The notes under the pieces were generated by a model. The model saw nothing but the letters and a program-made list of their open reading frames with translations. It ran no database searches and was not told where the DNA came from. 14,451 nucleotides of DNA from Robiginitomaculum sp. (GTDB lineage Bacteria > Pseudomonadota > Alphaproteobacteria > Caulobacterales > Maricaulaceae): NCBI GenBank assembly GCA_026982235.1, contig JALSHM010000323.1:1-14451 (forward strand), read 5' to 3'. The position numbers and the translations under genes are program-made. Position 1 is the first letter of the stretch, and each line of letters opens with the position of its first letter. Positions 6,705-13,868 of the stretch are shown here, piece by piece.

Positions 6705-8774
6705 ATGTACACTCATTTTATCTCGCACCGCACCTTTGCGCGTGCCCTTCTCGGCTCAAGCCTTTTATTTTCTGCGCCCATATACGCACAAGAACAGCAA
6801 CCAACAGACGAAGAACCATTTGACGAAATTATCGTCACAGGTTCACCTTTATCAGCCACAACAGGAGAAAGCCTCGTTGGGGTGTCCATTATTGGCGGCG
6901 AGGAATTGGCCAGCAAGCTTGCTGGCTCACTGGGAGAGACCTTGAAGACAGTTCCCGGTTTATCTTCAACTTTTTTTGGCCCCGGCGCATCACGCCCCAT
7001 TATACGCGGACAAGGTGGCGACCGTATTCGTATCTTGGATAACGGCATCGGCTCCATTGATGCATCCTCCGCAAGTCCTGACCATGCTACATCGGTTGAG
7101 CCAGCCATGGCGACACGCATAGAAATTATTCGCGGTTCTGGCTTGCTACGCTACGGCAGTTCCGCGTCCGGCGGTGTTATCAATGTTATTGACGGGCGTA
7201 TACCTGACCAAGTTCCAGATAAACCAATTGAAGGCGCAGCCCGCATTGGTGCATCCAGTGTTGATAATGGATATGAGGGCTCTATTGGCGCAGATATACG
7301 CCTTGTCACATTGGGGAACGGCGCTCTAGTCGGACATCTGGACGCAAGTACCCGAAAAACCAACGACTATACTATACCCGGTCTAGCTGAAAGTGAGATT
7401 TTACATGCATCAGAGGGCGGTAGCGACGCTGAACGCGCCGCAGAAGCGGCAGAAGCAACGGGCGTACTAGAAAATTCGGCCACAAAATCTCGCGCATTTT
7501 CAGCTGGTCTGTCCTGGATTGTCGGCGGAACAATTGTTGGGCTTGCCATGCGTAATCTGGACACCAGTTACGGTATCCCCGGCAATCATGGCCACGAAGA
7601 AGAAGCTGAAGGCGGCGTCACGGTCGACCTCAAACAAACTCGTATTGATGCTTTGGCACGGTTTGAATTTTCAGGCCTATTTGACACCCTAACTATCAAT
7701 GGCGGTTACGGCGATTATACTCATTCTGAGATCGAACCGGATGGCGGCGTCGGCACGGTATTTACCAATGAAGGTTTTGAAATCCGCAGTGAATTGGTAC
7801 AAACCGAACATGATGGTTGGCACGGGGCTTACGGTGTACAAATCCGCCAACGTGATTTTTCCGCTATTGGTGAGGAGGCTTTTGTACCGCCGACCAGCGC
7901 GACACAATTGGGCGTGTTTACTTTCCAAGAATTCGATATGGCCGATTGGCACTTTGAAGGCGGACTACGCTATGAGCACAATTCTCTGAGCAATAATAGA
8001 ATCAATTTATCCCGAAGCTTTGACAGTTTGAGCCTGTCCGCAGGGGTAGATTTTCATTTAAGCGGCACTACGCGCTTAGGCGGTACTGTATTCTCCACAT
8101 CCCGCGCCCCGACTACAGAGGAATTATTTTCGAATGGCCCTCACCTGGCCACAGGTCAGTTTGAAGTCGGCGATATAAACCTTGGCAATGAGCGGGCGCT
8201 CGGCGCGGAAGTTTCCGTTCGATTCCGCAAAGGCCACAGCCATGCCAGCTTCAACGTGTTCGCCACCAATTATGATGATTATATTTATGAACAGGCAACA
8301 GGCGGGGCGCAGGACGGCCTGCCGGAATTTCGGTTCACGGCAGCGGATGCCGTGTTCAAAGGCTTTGAATTTGAAGCTGGATCCAAAGTCTGGACTACCC
8401 AAGGGTTTGACATCTTACTCGATGGTTCAGTAGCGTATGTCGACGCCAATCTCGGTAGCGACGGCAGCGCCCTGCCCCGCATTCCACCGCTTGGTATCGG
8501 CTTGGGTGTGGTGGTTGAAAACGACAATTGGCGTTTGCGAGCCGAACTAGACTATGCCGCCAAGCAAACCGATATTGCGCTGAATGCATTACCAACGGAT
8601 GGGTATTCGCTAGTTAATTTACAAGCCAGCTACAAAATCAATGACAAAATCACAGTGCGCGGCAGTGTCAACAATATTTTTGATGACGACGCCCGCCAAC
8701 ATACGTCTTTCCTGAAAGACGTGGTGCCCCTGCCCGGTCGAAATTTTAAAGCATCCCTAGGGGTTAAATTTTAA
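6705..8774 (+). CDS. TonB-dependent outer-membrane receptor, ZnuD-like (probable zinc uptake)
   Basis: A 689-residue outer-membrane receptor. A signal peptide ends near residue 28 (PIYA/QE), followed by a TonB-box-like DEIIVTG at ~40-46, a plug domain at ~50-165 (with GASRPIIRGQGGDRIRILDN, RIEIIRG and YGSSASGGVINV), and a 22-strand-type barrel ending in Phe (SLGVKF), as outer-membrane proteins do. Loop residues SYGIPGNHGHEEEAEGG (~287-303) place two His (295, 297) and several Glu after an IPG motif, as in ZnuD-type zinc receptors. Together with the LENSATKS segment this makes zinc, or another divalent metal, the best substrate guess. An Ala/Glu-rich insert at ~235-250 is a second possible extracellular loop feature. 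The start ATG has only a weak GGA six bases upstream. It probably shares a transcript with the small protein before it. Other TonB substrates cannot be excluded. Confidence 0.95.
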   Translation: MYTHFISHRTFARALLGSSLLFSAPIYAQEQQPTDEEPFDEIIVTGSPLSATTGESLVGVSIIGGEELASKLAGSLGETLKTVPGLSSTFFGPGASRPIIRGQGGDRIRILDNGIGSIDASSASPDHATSVEPAMATRIEIIRGSGLLRYGSSASGGVINVIDGRIPDQVPDKPIEGAARIGASSVDNGYEGSIGADIRLVTLGNGALVGHLDASTRKTNDYTIPGLAESEILHASEGGSDAERAAEAAEATGVLENSATKSRAFSAGLSWIVGGTIVGLAMRNLDTSYGIPGNHGHEEEAEGGVTVDLKQTRIDALARFEFSGLFDTLTINGGYGDYTHSEIEPDGGVGTVFTNEGFEIRSELVQTEHDGWHGAYGVQIRQRDFSAIGEEAFVPPTSATQLGVFTFQEFDMADWHFEGGLRYEHNSLSNNRINLSRSFDSLSLSAGVDFHLSGTTRLGGTVFSTSRAPTTEELFSNGPHLATGQFEVGDINLGNERALGAEVSVRFRKGHSHASFNVFATNYDDYIYEQATGGAQDGLPEFRFTAADAVFKGFEFEAGSKVWTTQGFDILLDGSVAYVDANLGSDGSALPRIPPLGIGLGVVVENDNWRLRAELDYAAKQTDIALNALPTDGYSLVNLQASYKINDKITVRGSVNNIFDDDARQHTSFLKDVVPLPGRNFKASLGVKF

Positions 8775-8836
8775 GATTATACACATTAAGCGGGTAATAT
8801 TTTATCTAAAAATCCAAAAATTTATTATAATTTACC

Positions 8837-8862
8837 CCAAGCGTGATGGCCGTCACGCTTGG
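8837..8862. terminator. Probable bidirectional terminator hairpin between convergent genes
   Basis: A perfect 10-bp stem (CCAAGCGTGA at 8837-8846, TCACGCTTGG at 8853-8862) with a six-base loop lies between the receptor and the 2-oxoacid oxidoreductase operon, which converge. The plus-strand tail is only CCTTTCT and the minus-strand tail lacks a T-run, so termination may be imperfect or need a factor. Confidence 0.6.
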
Positions 8863-8876
8863 CCTTTCTCGCGCGG

Positions 8877-8910
8877 GCTACACATTTAGTGTAGCAAGCA
8901 ATTGCTACAC
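8877..8910. repeat. Overlapping inverted repeats able to form alternative hairpins
   Basis: Three related segments occur: GCTACAC (8877-8883), GTGTAGCAA (8889-8897) and TTGCTACAC (8902-8910). The middle one can pair with the first (7 bp, loop ATTTA) or with the third (9 bp, loop GCAA, a GNRA-type tetraloop), but not both. On the minus strand this lies about 100 bases beyond the stop of the beta-subunit gene, in its 3' region. On the plus strand it follows the receptor. The rest of 8775-9009 shows an AT-rich stretch (about 8795-8834) and no gene I can support. Confidence 0.5.
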
Positions 8911-9009
8911 CGATAAAATGGGGCGCAGGTATTTCCGGTACGCGAATGTGAGTTTCATCCCTTCATTTGTGTGCTGGAATACCTCTAAACCTTACAATCC
9001 TTCCCCGGA

Positions 9010-10065
9010 CTACCGAAAACTTTTTTGGATTTCTTTGAGCTTCGCCGCACCAGGATTTAGCTCGCTATACGGAATTGCATTGAGCGGGCGGTCGTCCATG
9101 CGTGCCATTTCATGCATGTCTTTGTGGTCTTCATTTATATAGAGAAGCCCGGTGACAATTTCTTGGCTTTGACCACTTTCAAAAAGCTTATGAACGGCGG
9201 CGGCGCGGTCGCGCGGGTCATAACCGTTTTCCAATTTTCGCAAAGTAATCTGCCCACCGTCGTGCAGTTCAATCGGCATAACATCACCCGCATCATAGGC
9301 GGCTTTTATCTGTTTGCTCGGCGGCACATAGTCGGCATGGACGGCAGGATTATAATATTTATAGGTATGTTCATAGGACTTGGTTGAACCTTTGTGATCG
9401 TTGAAACTAACGCACGGCGAGATGACATCAATAAGGCCAAAACCTTTGTGTTTGAGCCCAGCCTTGATCAGCGGTACTAATTGCTCGCGGTCACCAGAAA
9501 ATCCCCGCGCCACAAATGTTGCGCCCACCGAAAGCGCTAAGGCCACTGGGTCTATGGGGGGCAATTCGTTAATTGCGCCTTTTTTCGCGGTCGAGCCCAT
9601 ATCAGCTGCGGCAGAAAACTGTCCCTTGGTCAGGCCGTAAACCCCGTTATTCTCCAGCATATACAGCATATTGACATTGCGGCGCATGGCGTGAACAAAT
9701 TGTCCAAGTCCGATAGACAAGCTATCCCCGTCGCCAGAAACCCCAATATAGGTCAGTTCGTGATTAGCGGCAATCGCCCCCGTGGCTACGGACGGCATAC
9801 GCCCATGCACGGTGTTGATACCGTGGCTTTCGCGCAGAAAATAGGCCGTGGTTTTACTAGAGCAACCAATACCGGAAACTTTGACGGCGCGGTGCGGCTC
9901 TATGGACAGCTCGAAAAATGCCCGCGCCATAGACGCGGTCACCGCATCATGACCGCAACCCGCGCACAAAGTCGACATAGCCCCGTCATAATCCGCCCGT
10001 ACAAGACCTAGCTCATTGGTTGGCTCGTTCTTGCGGCGGATGATCGGCTTGGTAAATGAAGTCAT
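9010..10065 (-). CDS. korB: 2-oxoacid:ferredoxin oxidoreductase, beta subunit (TPP-binding)
   Basis: A 351-residue beta subunit of the pyruvate/2-oxoglutarate:ferredoxin oxidoreductase superfamily. It binds thiamine diphosphate and a [4Fe-4S] cluster for oxidative decarboxylation of a 2-oxoacid to an acyl-CoA. Likely cluster ligands are Cys34 and Cys37 in CAGCGH, Cys68 in GIGCSS, and Cys218 in ISPCVSF. The TPP/Mg motif is GDGD at 111-114 with ENNGVYG at 138-144. The C-terminal ~100 residues are the extension typical of the KorB-type long beta subunit. The start overlaps the alpha-subunit stop as ATGA and has a near-perfect SD, so subunits should be made in ratio. 2-Oxoglutarate is the default guess from similarity to KorAB. 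Pyruvate or branched-chain or aromatic 2-oxoacids remain possible, as substrate cannot be read from the motifs. It is the last gene of its operon. Confidence 0.95.
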   Translation of the reverse strand: MTSFTKPIIRRKNEPTNELGLVRADYDGAMSTLCAGCGHDAVTASMARAFFELSIEPHRAVKVSGIGCSSKTTAYFLRESHGINTVHGRMPSVATGAIAANHELTYIGVSGDGDSLSIGLGQFVHAMRRNVNMLYMLENNGVYGLTKGQFSAAADMGSTAKKGAINELPPIDPVALALSVGATFVARGFSGDREQLVPLIKAGLKHKGFGLIDVISPCVSFNDHKGSTKSYEHTYKYYNPAVHADYVPPSKQIKAAYDAGDVMPIELHDGGQITLRKLENGYDPRDRAAAVHKLFESGQSQEIVTGLLYINEDHKDMHEMARMDDRPLNAIPYSELNPGAAKLKEIQKSFR

Positions 10066-11885
10066 GCTGACCTCCTTGCTTGTAAGGATTCACTGAGCGC
10101 AGTACGGACAAATTTATAATCCAGTGGCTCGCCAGAATAATGTAAGATTGGCACGAGCTTATCGCGCGGGGCATTGATTTCCGTCACCAGCAAGCCGAGC
10201 AATTGGGCGTCGCGGTTTTGCTCAATAACAAATACTTGGTCATGAGCGGCGATAAAGTCTTCCACCGCCCGTGAGAACGGAAAGCCGCGCACCCGCATAT
10301 AGTTGAGATAGACCCCGTCCGCGCCCAGCTTATCGCGCGCCTCCAGCACAGCACCATCGCAAGACCCCAAAGATATAATCCCGTTCTTGGTTGGCTTCTT
10401 GGCTTTGTGAACAATAGGCGCAGGCAGTTTTTCTGCTGCACTCGCCCATTTCATGGCCAATCTGTCGACGACTTCTTTATACTCCGCACCGTCTTCGGTA
10501 TAGCCGCCATATTTATTATGGCCAGACCCACGGGTGAAATATGCCCCCTTGGGGTCAGTGCCCGGCAAGGTGCGGTACGGGATATAATCGCCGTCCGTAT
10601 CCAGATAGCGGTGGAATTTCTCCATGCCTGCCAGATCTTCCGGCGATAATATCTTGCCTCTGTCCGGCACATAATCATCGTCCCATGTTAATTCGTCAAT
10701 CATCCAATCATTCATACCAATATCAATATCGGACAAAACAAAGACCGGCGTTTGGAAACGTTCGGCCAGATCCAACGCACCCACCGCCATATCAAAGCAC
10801 TCACTTGGGTCGGCGGGGAATAATAATATATGTTTGGTATCCCCATGAGAGGCAGTGGCACAAAGCTGAATATCGCATTGTTGGGTACGGGTCGGCATGC
10901 CTGTTGACGGGCCGGTGCGCTGAATATCAAACAACACCATGGGGATCTCAGCGTAATAGGCAAAGCCAATAAACTCGCTCATCAAGGATATACCGGGGCC
11001 AGAGGTCGGGGTAAAACAGCGCGCCCCATTCCAAGCGGCGCCAATAATCATACCCGCCGCCGCAAGTTCGTCTTCGGCTTGGGTGATGCAATATTTGTGC
11101 TTACCCGTCTCCTCATTTATCCGCAACATTTTACAATATTTCACGAATGCATCCATCAAAGATGTGGACGGGGTAATGGGATACCAAGCGCCAAAGGTCG
11201 CACCGCCATAAACACAGCCAAGTCCGGCAGTGGTATTGCCGTCCATCATCACTTTGCCACTGGTCAAATTCCTGGCTTCGACCTTTAGCCTGCTCACATC
11301 TGCGTAATTCTCTTTGGCATAATCATAGCCAAGCGCAATGGCTTGCAAATTAAGGTCAACCAGCTTTGGTTTAGACGCAAACATTTCGCGCAAGAGCGTA
11401 TTGATAATATCAAGGTCAAGATCAAGCAAGGCCGCCACTGCACCCACATAGGCGACATTTTTCATCAAAATCCGCGAGCGCGCCACCTTGAATGCGGCAT
11501 TACACATACGCGCCAGCGGCACACCGATAACGGTTATATCGCTACGGGTCAGAAAATGCGGGCGCGGCCATGTGTCGTCATATAGCAATATACCGCCTGG
11601 GCTCAGCTCCGCCAAATCCCGCTTATAGCTTTCCGGGTTCATGGCCACCATAAGATCAATATCACCAGAACGCCCCCGATAGCCTTTTTCGGTGACGCGG
11701 ATTTCATACCATGTAGGTAGACCTTGAATATTGGACGGGAAAATGTTTTTCCCAACCACAGGTACGCCCATACGGAAAATGATTTTCATGAGCAAAGCAT
11801 TAGCACTGGCCGAACCCGTGCCGTTGACATTTCCCACCTTAATGGTGAAATCATTTACGCGCTGATTTTGCTTATTGGCACTCAT
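10062..11885 (-). CDS. korA: 2-oxoacid:ferredoxin oxidoreductase, alpha subunit with fused gamma domain
   Basis: A 607-residue catalytic partner of the beta subunit. Residues ~14-200 are the gamma domain (VGNVNGTGSASANALL; NIFPSNIQGLPTWYEIRV; GDIDLMVAMN), fused ahead of the alpha domains as in KorA of mycobacteria and many aerobic bacteria. Residues ~215-400 are the pyrimidine-binding domain with YPITPSTSLM, FTPTSGPGISLMSE (~291-304) and QRTGPSTGMPTRTQQCD (~322-338), hallmarks of this family. Residues ~500-600 are domain II with RVRGFPFS and VFVIEQNRDAQL. A linker at ~400-460 includes a PYRTLPG segment. With the beta subunit it would form a heterodimer or (alpha-beta)2 enzyme that splits a 2-oxoacid with CoA and passes two electrons to ferredoxin, or reverses this. 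The start overlaps the stop of the flavoprotein gene by four bases and a GAGGGAG ribosome binding site precedes it. Confidence 0.95.
   Translation of the reverse strand: MSANKQNQRVNDFTIKVGNVNGTGSASANALLMKIIFRMGVPVVGKNIFPSNIQGLPTWYEIRVTEKGYRGRSGDIDLMVAMNPESYKRDLAELSPGGILLYDDTWPRPHFLTRSDITVIGVPLARMCNAAFKVARSRILMKNVAYVGAVAALLDLDLDIINTLLREMFASKPKLVDLNLQAIALGYDYAKENYADVSRLKVEARNLTSGKVMMDGNTTAGLGCVYGGATFGAWYPITPSTSLMDAFVKYCKMLRINEETGKHKYCITQAEDELAAAGMIIGAAWNGARCFTPTSGPGISLMSEFIGFAYYAEIPMVLFDIQRTGPSTGMPTRTQQCDIQLCATASHGDTKHILLFPADPSECFDMAVGALDLAERFQTPVFVLSDIDIGMNDWMIDELTWDDDYVPDRGKILSPEDLAGMEKFHRYLDTDGDYIPYRTLPGTDPKGAYFTRGSGHNKYGGYTEDGAEYKEVVDRLAMKWASAAEKLPAPIVHKAKKPTKNGIISLGSCDGAVLEARDKLGADGVYLNYMRVRGFPFSRAVEDFIAAHDQVFVIEQNRDAQLLGLLVTEINAPRDKLVPILHYSGEPLDYKFVRTALSESLQARRSA
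10070..10076 (-). promoter_or_regulatory. Strong ribosome binding site of the beta-subunit gene
   Basis: On the minus strand AGGAGGT lies four bases before the ATG at 10065, inside the end of the alpha-subunit gene. It is a full-length SD and stronger than those of the upstream genes. It ensures efficient re-initiation at the ATGA overlap. Confidence 0.85.
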
Positions 11886-13681
11886 GGGACAGCTCCCTCA
11901 TCTTGGTCATCGGCATGATGAATTTGTATCAGAGCCTCTTGCATATCCCACGCCGCCGTCGGGCAACGCTCGGCGCACAGACCACAATGCAAACAGACAT
12001 TTTCGTCCTTAATCATAACCCGCTTGGTCATGGGCAGGGCACTGGATACAAACAAATCCTGCCCCGCAATTTTTTCCGATGCACTTAAACTAGCGCGCAA
12101 CGTGTCCTCGTCCCCATCGGGCGTAATGCTCAAGCATTCCACCGGGCAAATATCAATACAAGCATCACATTCTTCGCACAAACTTGGCTCGAACACGGTT
12201 TGAATATCACAATTCAAACAACGCTCGACCTCAGTGGCAATTTGTTCTGGCGTGAAACCAAGCTCGACCTCTACGTCCAGTTCAGCAAAGCGTTTGGTCA
12301 GTTCAACATGGTTCATTTTGCGGCGCTCAGCATCATCATAGGAATTAGAATAACGCCACTCAAACATGCCCATTTTTGTCGGTGCCATATCCACTTCATT
12401 GGGCAGACGCCCGGTCAGCATTTTCCCTTGGCAATGCTTATGAATGGATATAGCGGCTTGATGCCCATGCTCCACCGCCCAGATAATATTCTTAGGCCCA
12501 AATGCAGAATCGCCGCCAAAGAACACGCCCTTACGGGTGCTTTCAAACGTGGTTTCGTCGACAACTGGCACTTGCCATTTATCCAGCTCAATACCGCAAC
12601 TTTCTTCAATCCAGGGAAACGCATTGTCTTGACCAATGGCCAAGATAACATCGTCGCACGGAATAGTGGTTTGCCCAGTCACTTTTTGGTCAGTGATACG
12701 GCCATTATCGTCGATGACATATTCCATCAGATCAAACACCATCCCGGTTAATTTACCGTTTTTATGGACAAAGGCCTTGGGCGAATGATTGACCATAATT
12801 TCAATATTTTCTTCTTCGGCGTCTTCCAATTCCCAGACCGAGGCTTTGAAAAACTGACGCGGTTTACGCGCCATTACTTTAACATTTTTCGCCCCGAGCC
12901 GCAGTGAAGTGCGGCAGCAATCCATAGCCGTATTCCCAACCCCGATGATGAGAACATTCTTGCCGATAGCTTTGGTATGTTCAAATGCGACGCTTTCCAG
13001 CCAGTCAATCCCGATATGGATATTGTCTTTGGCGCCGTCCTCCCAGCGGCCATCTAGGTTCAAATCTTTACCCCGTGGTGCGCCTGTGCCGACGAAAACC
13101 GCATCCCAATCTTGTGCCAAAAACGCGCTCATACTCTCGACCGGGCTATTGAGTTTTAATTCAACCCCCATATCCAAAATACAGTCCAGTTCTTCGGATA
13201 GGACTTTTTCTGGCAGACGAAAGGCCGGAATATTGGAACGCATCAGTCCGCCCGGCTCGCTTAGTTTTTCAAATATCGTACATTCATAGCCCAGCGGCGC
13301 TAAATCGTTAGCGACCGTGAAAGACGCAGGTCCTGCCCCAATCAGGGCAATTTTCTTCCCATTTGTTTTGGCAGGCTTCTTTGGCAAGCGGTCCGTAATG
13401 TCTTCGCGGTGATCTGCGGCCACCCGTTTAAGGCGGCAAATGGCGACGGGTTCAGCCTCCAGCCGCCCGCGTCTGCAAGCCGGTTCACACGGCCTATCAC
13501 AAACACGACCCAGCACGCCGGGGAAGACATTACTTTCCCGGTTGAGCAAATAAGCATCGCCATAGCGGCCTTGTGCGATGAGACGGATATATTGGGGTAC
13601 TGGCGTGTGCGCCGGGCATGCCCACTGGCAATCAACCACTTTATGATAGTAGTCCGGATTGCGGGTATTTGTTGGTTTCAT
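11882..13681 (-). CDS. GltD-like FAD/NAD(P) oxidoreductase fused to a C-terminal 2x[4Fe-4S] ferredoxin
   Basis: A 599-residue flavoprotein, first gene of the operon. Residues 1-100 are the Fe-S domain of the GltD/dihydropyrimidine dehydrogenase family, with Cys18, Cys22, Cys61, Cys65 and Cys69 and the text GRVCDRPCEPACRRG. The FAD-binding motif is IGAGPAS (114-120) with EPGGLM (142-147). The NAD(P)-binding motif is IIGVGNTAMD (245-254), and the closing FAD segment is GVFFGGDS (385-392). The C-terminus holds a bacterial-type ferredoxin: CEECDACIDICP (502-513) and CLHCGLCAERCP (563-574), each CxxCxxCxxxCP, enough for two cubane clusters. Extra Cys488 and Cys491 precede it. It probably moves electrons between the 2-oxoacid oxidoreductase and NAD(P)H, like the NAD-coupling flavoprotein of phenylglyoxylate oxidoreductase or the NfnB-like subunits. 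The ATG at 13681 was chosen because AGGGA stands ten bases before it and the family begins there. An in-frame ATG at 13738 would add 19 residues that look non-native. Confidence 0.94.
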   Translation of the reverse strand: MKPTNTRNPDYYHKVVDCQWACPAHTPVPQYIRLIAQGRYGDAYLLNRESNVFPGVLGRVCDRPCEPACRRGRLEAEPVAICRLKRVAADHREDITDRLPKKPAKTNGKKIALIGAGPASFTVANDLAPLGYECTIFEKLSEPGGLMRSNIPAFRLPEKVLSEELDCILDMGVELKLNSPVESMSAFLAQDWDAVFVGTGAPRGKDLNLDGRWEDGAKDNIHIGIDWLESVAFEHTKAIGKNVLIIGVGNTAMDCCRTSLRLGAKNVKVMARKPRQFFKASVWELEDAEEENIEIMVNHSPKAFVHKNGKLTGMVFDLMEYVIDDNGRITDQKVTGQTTIPCDDVILAIGQDNAFPWIEESCGIELDKWQVPVVDETTFESTRKGVFFGGDSAFGPKNIIWAVEHGHQAAISIHKHCQGKMLTGRLPNEVDMAPTKMGMFEWRYSNSYDDAERRKMNHVELTKRFAELDVEVELGFTPEQIATEVERCLNCDIQTVFEPSLCEECDACIDICPVECLSITPDGDEDTLRASLSASEKIAGQDLFVSSALPMTKRVMIKDENVCLHCGLCAERCPTAAWDMQEALIQIHHADDQDEGAVP

Positions 13682-13868
13682 AGTCCAATTTTCCCTAGAA
13701 TGGATATTTAGCCTAGTCCTGTACAAACAAGCTGGCAAGCAAGATTTTCGTTAATTTGCGCGATATTCATTAGGCGCAACCAGTGCGTAGCAGACCTTTT
13801 TTAATATCTGGATTTAACCAATAGAAAGGCGCATACTATTGGCACACTCTTATTATGGATATGCCAAT
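13682..13868. promoter_or_regulatory. Divergent intergenic region with two inverted repeats
   Basis: This 187-base gap separates the divergent flavoprotein operon (minus) and gamma-glutamyltranspeptidase (plus) and must hold both promoters. It contains TTGCGC/GCGCAA arms at 13756-13761 and 13774-13779 (12-base gap) and CCAATAG/CTATTGG arms at 13818-13824 and 13836-13842 (11-base gap). The second lies just upstream of the transpeptidase start and could be an operator. I could not settle on a convincing -35/-10 pair for either gene. Confidence 0.45.

Noticed and set aside
6422..6823. 133-residue plus-strand frame overlapping the small protein and the receptor start
   Set aside because: It has scattered Arg/His/Cys composition, no domain or signal sequence, and overlaps two better frames.
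8843..9142. 99-codon plus-strand frame in the convergent region
   Set aside because: It starts inside the hairpin and runs into the beta-subunit gene, with no SD or domain features.
10541..10972. 143-codon frame antisense to the alpha subunit
   Set aside because: Pro/His/Arg-rich shadow of a well-supported gene.
12200..12751. 183-codon frame antisense to the flavoprotein
   Set aside because: The opposite strand carries an unmistakable oxidoreductase; this frame shows no family motif and is a shadow.
13840..13856. Possible sigma54 promoter beginning TGGCAC before the transpeptidase
   Set aside because: The required GC of the -12 element (TTGCA/T) is absent; TATTA stands there instead.
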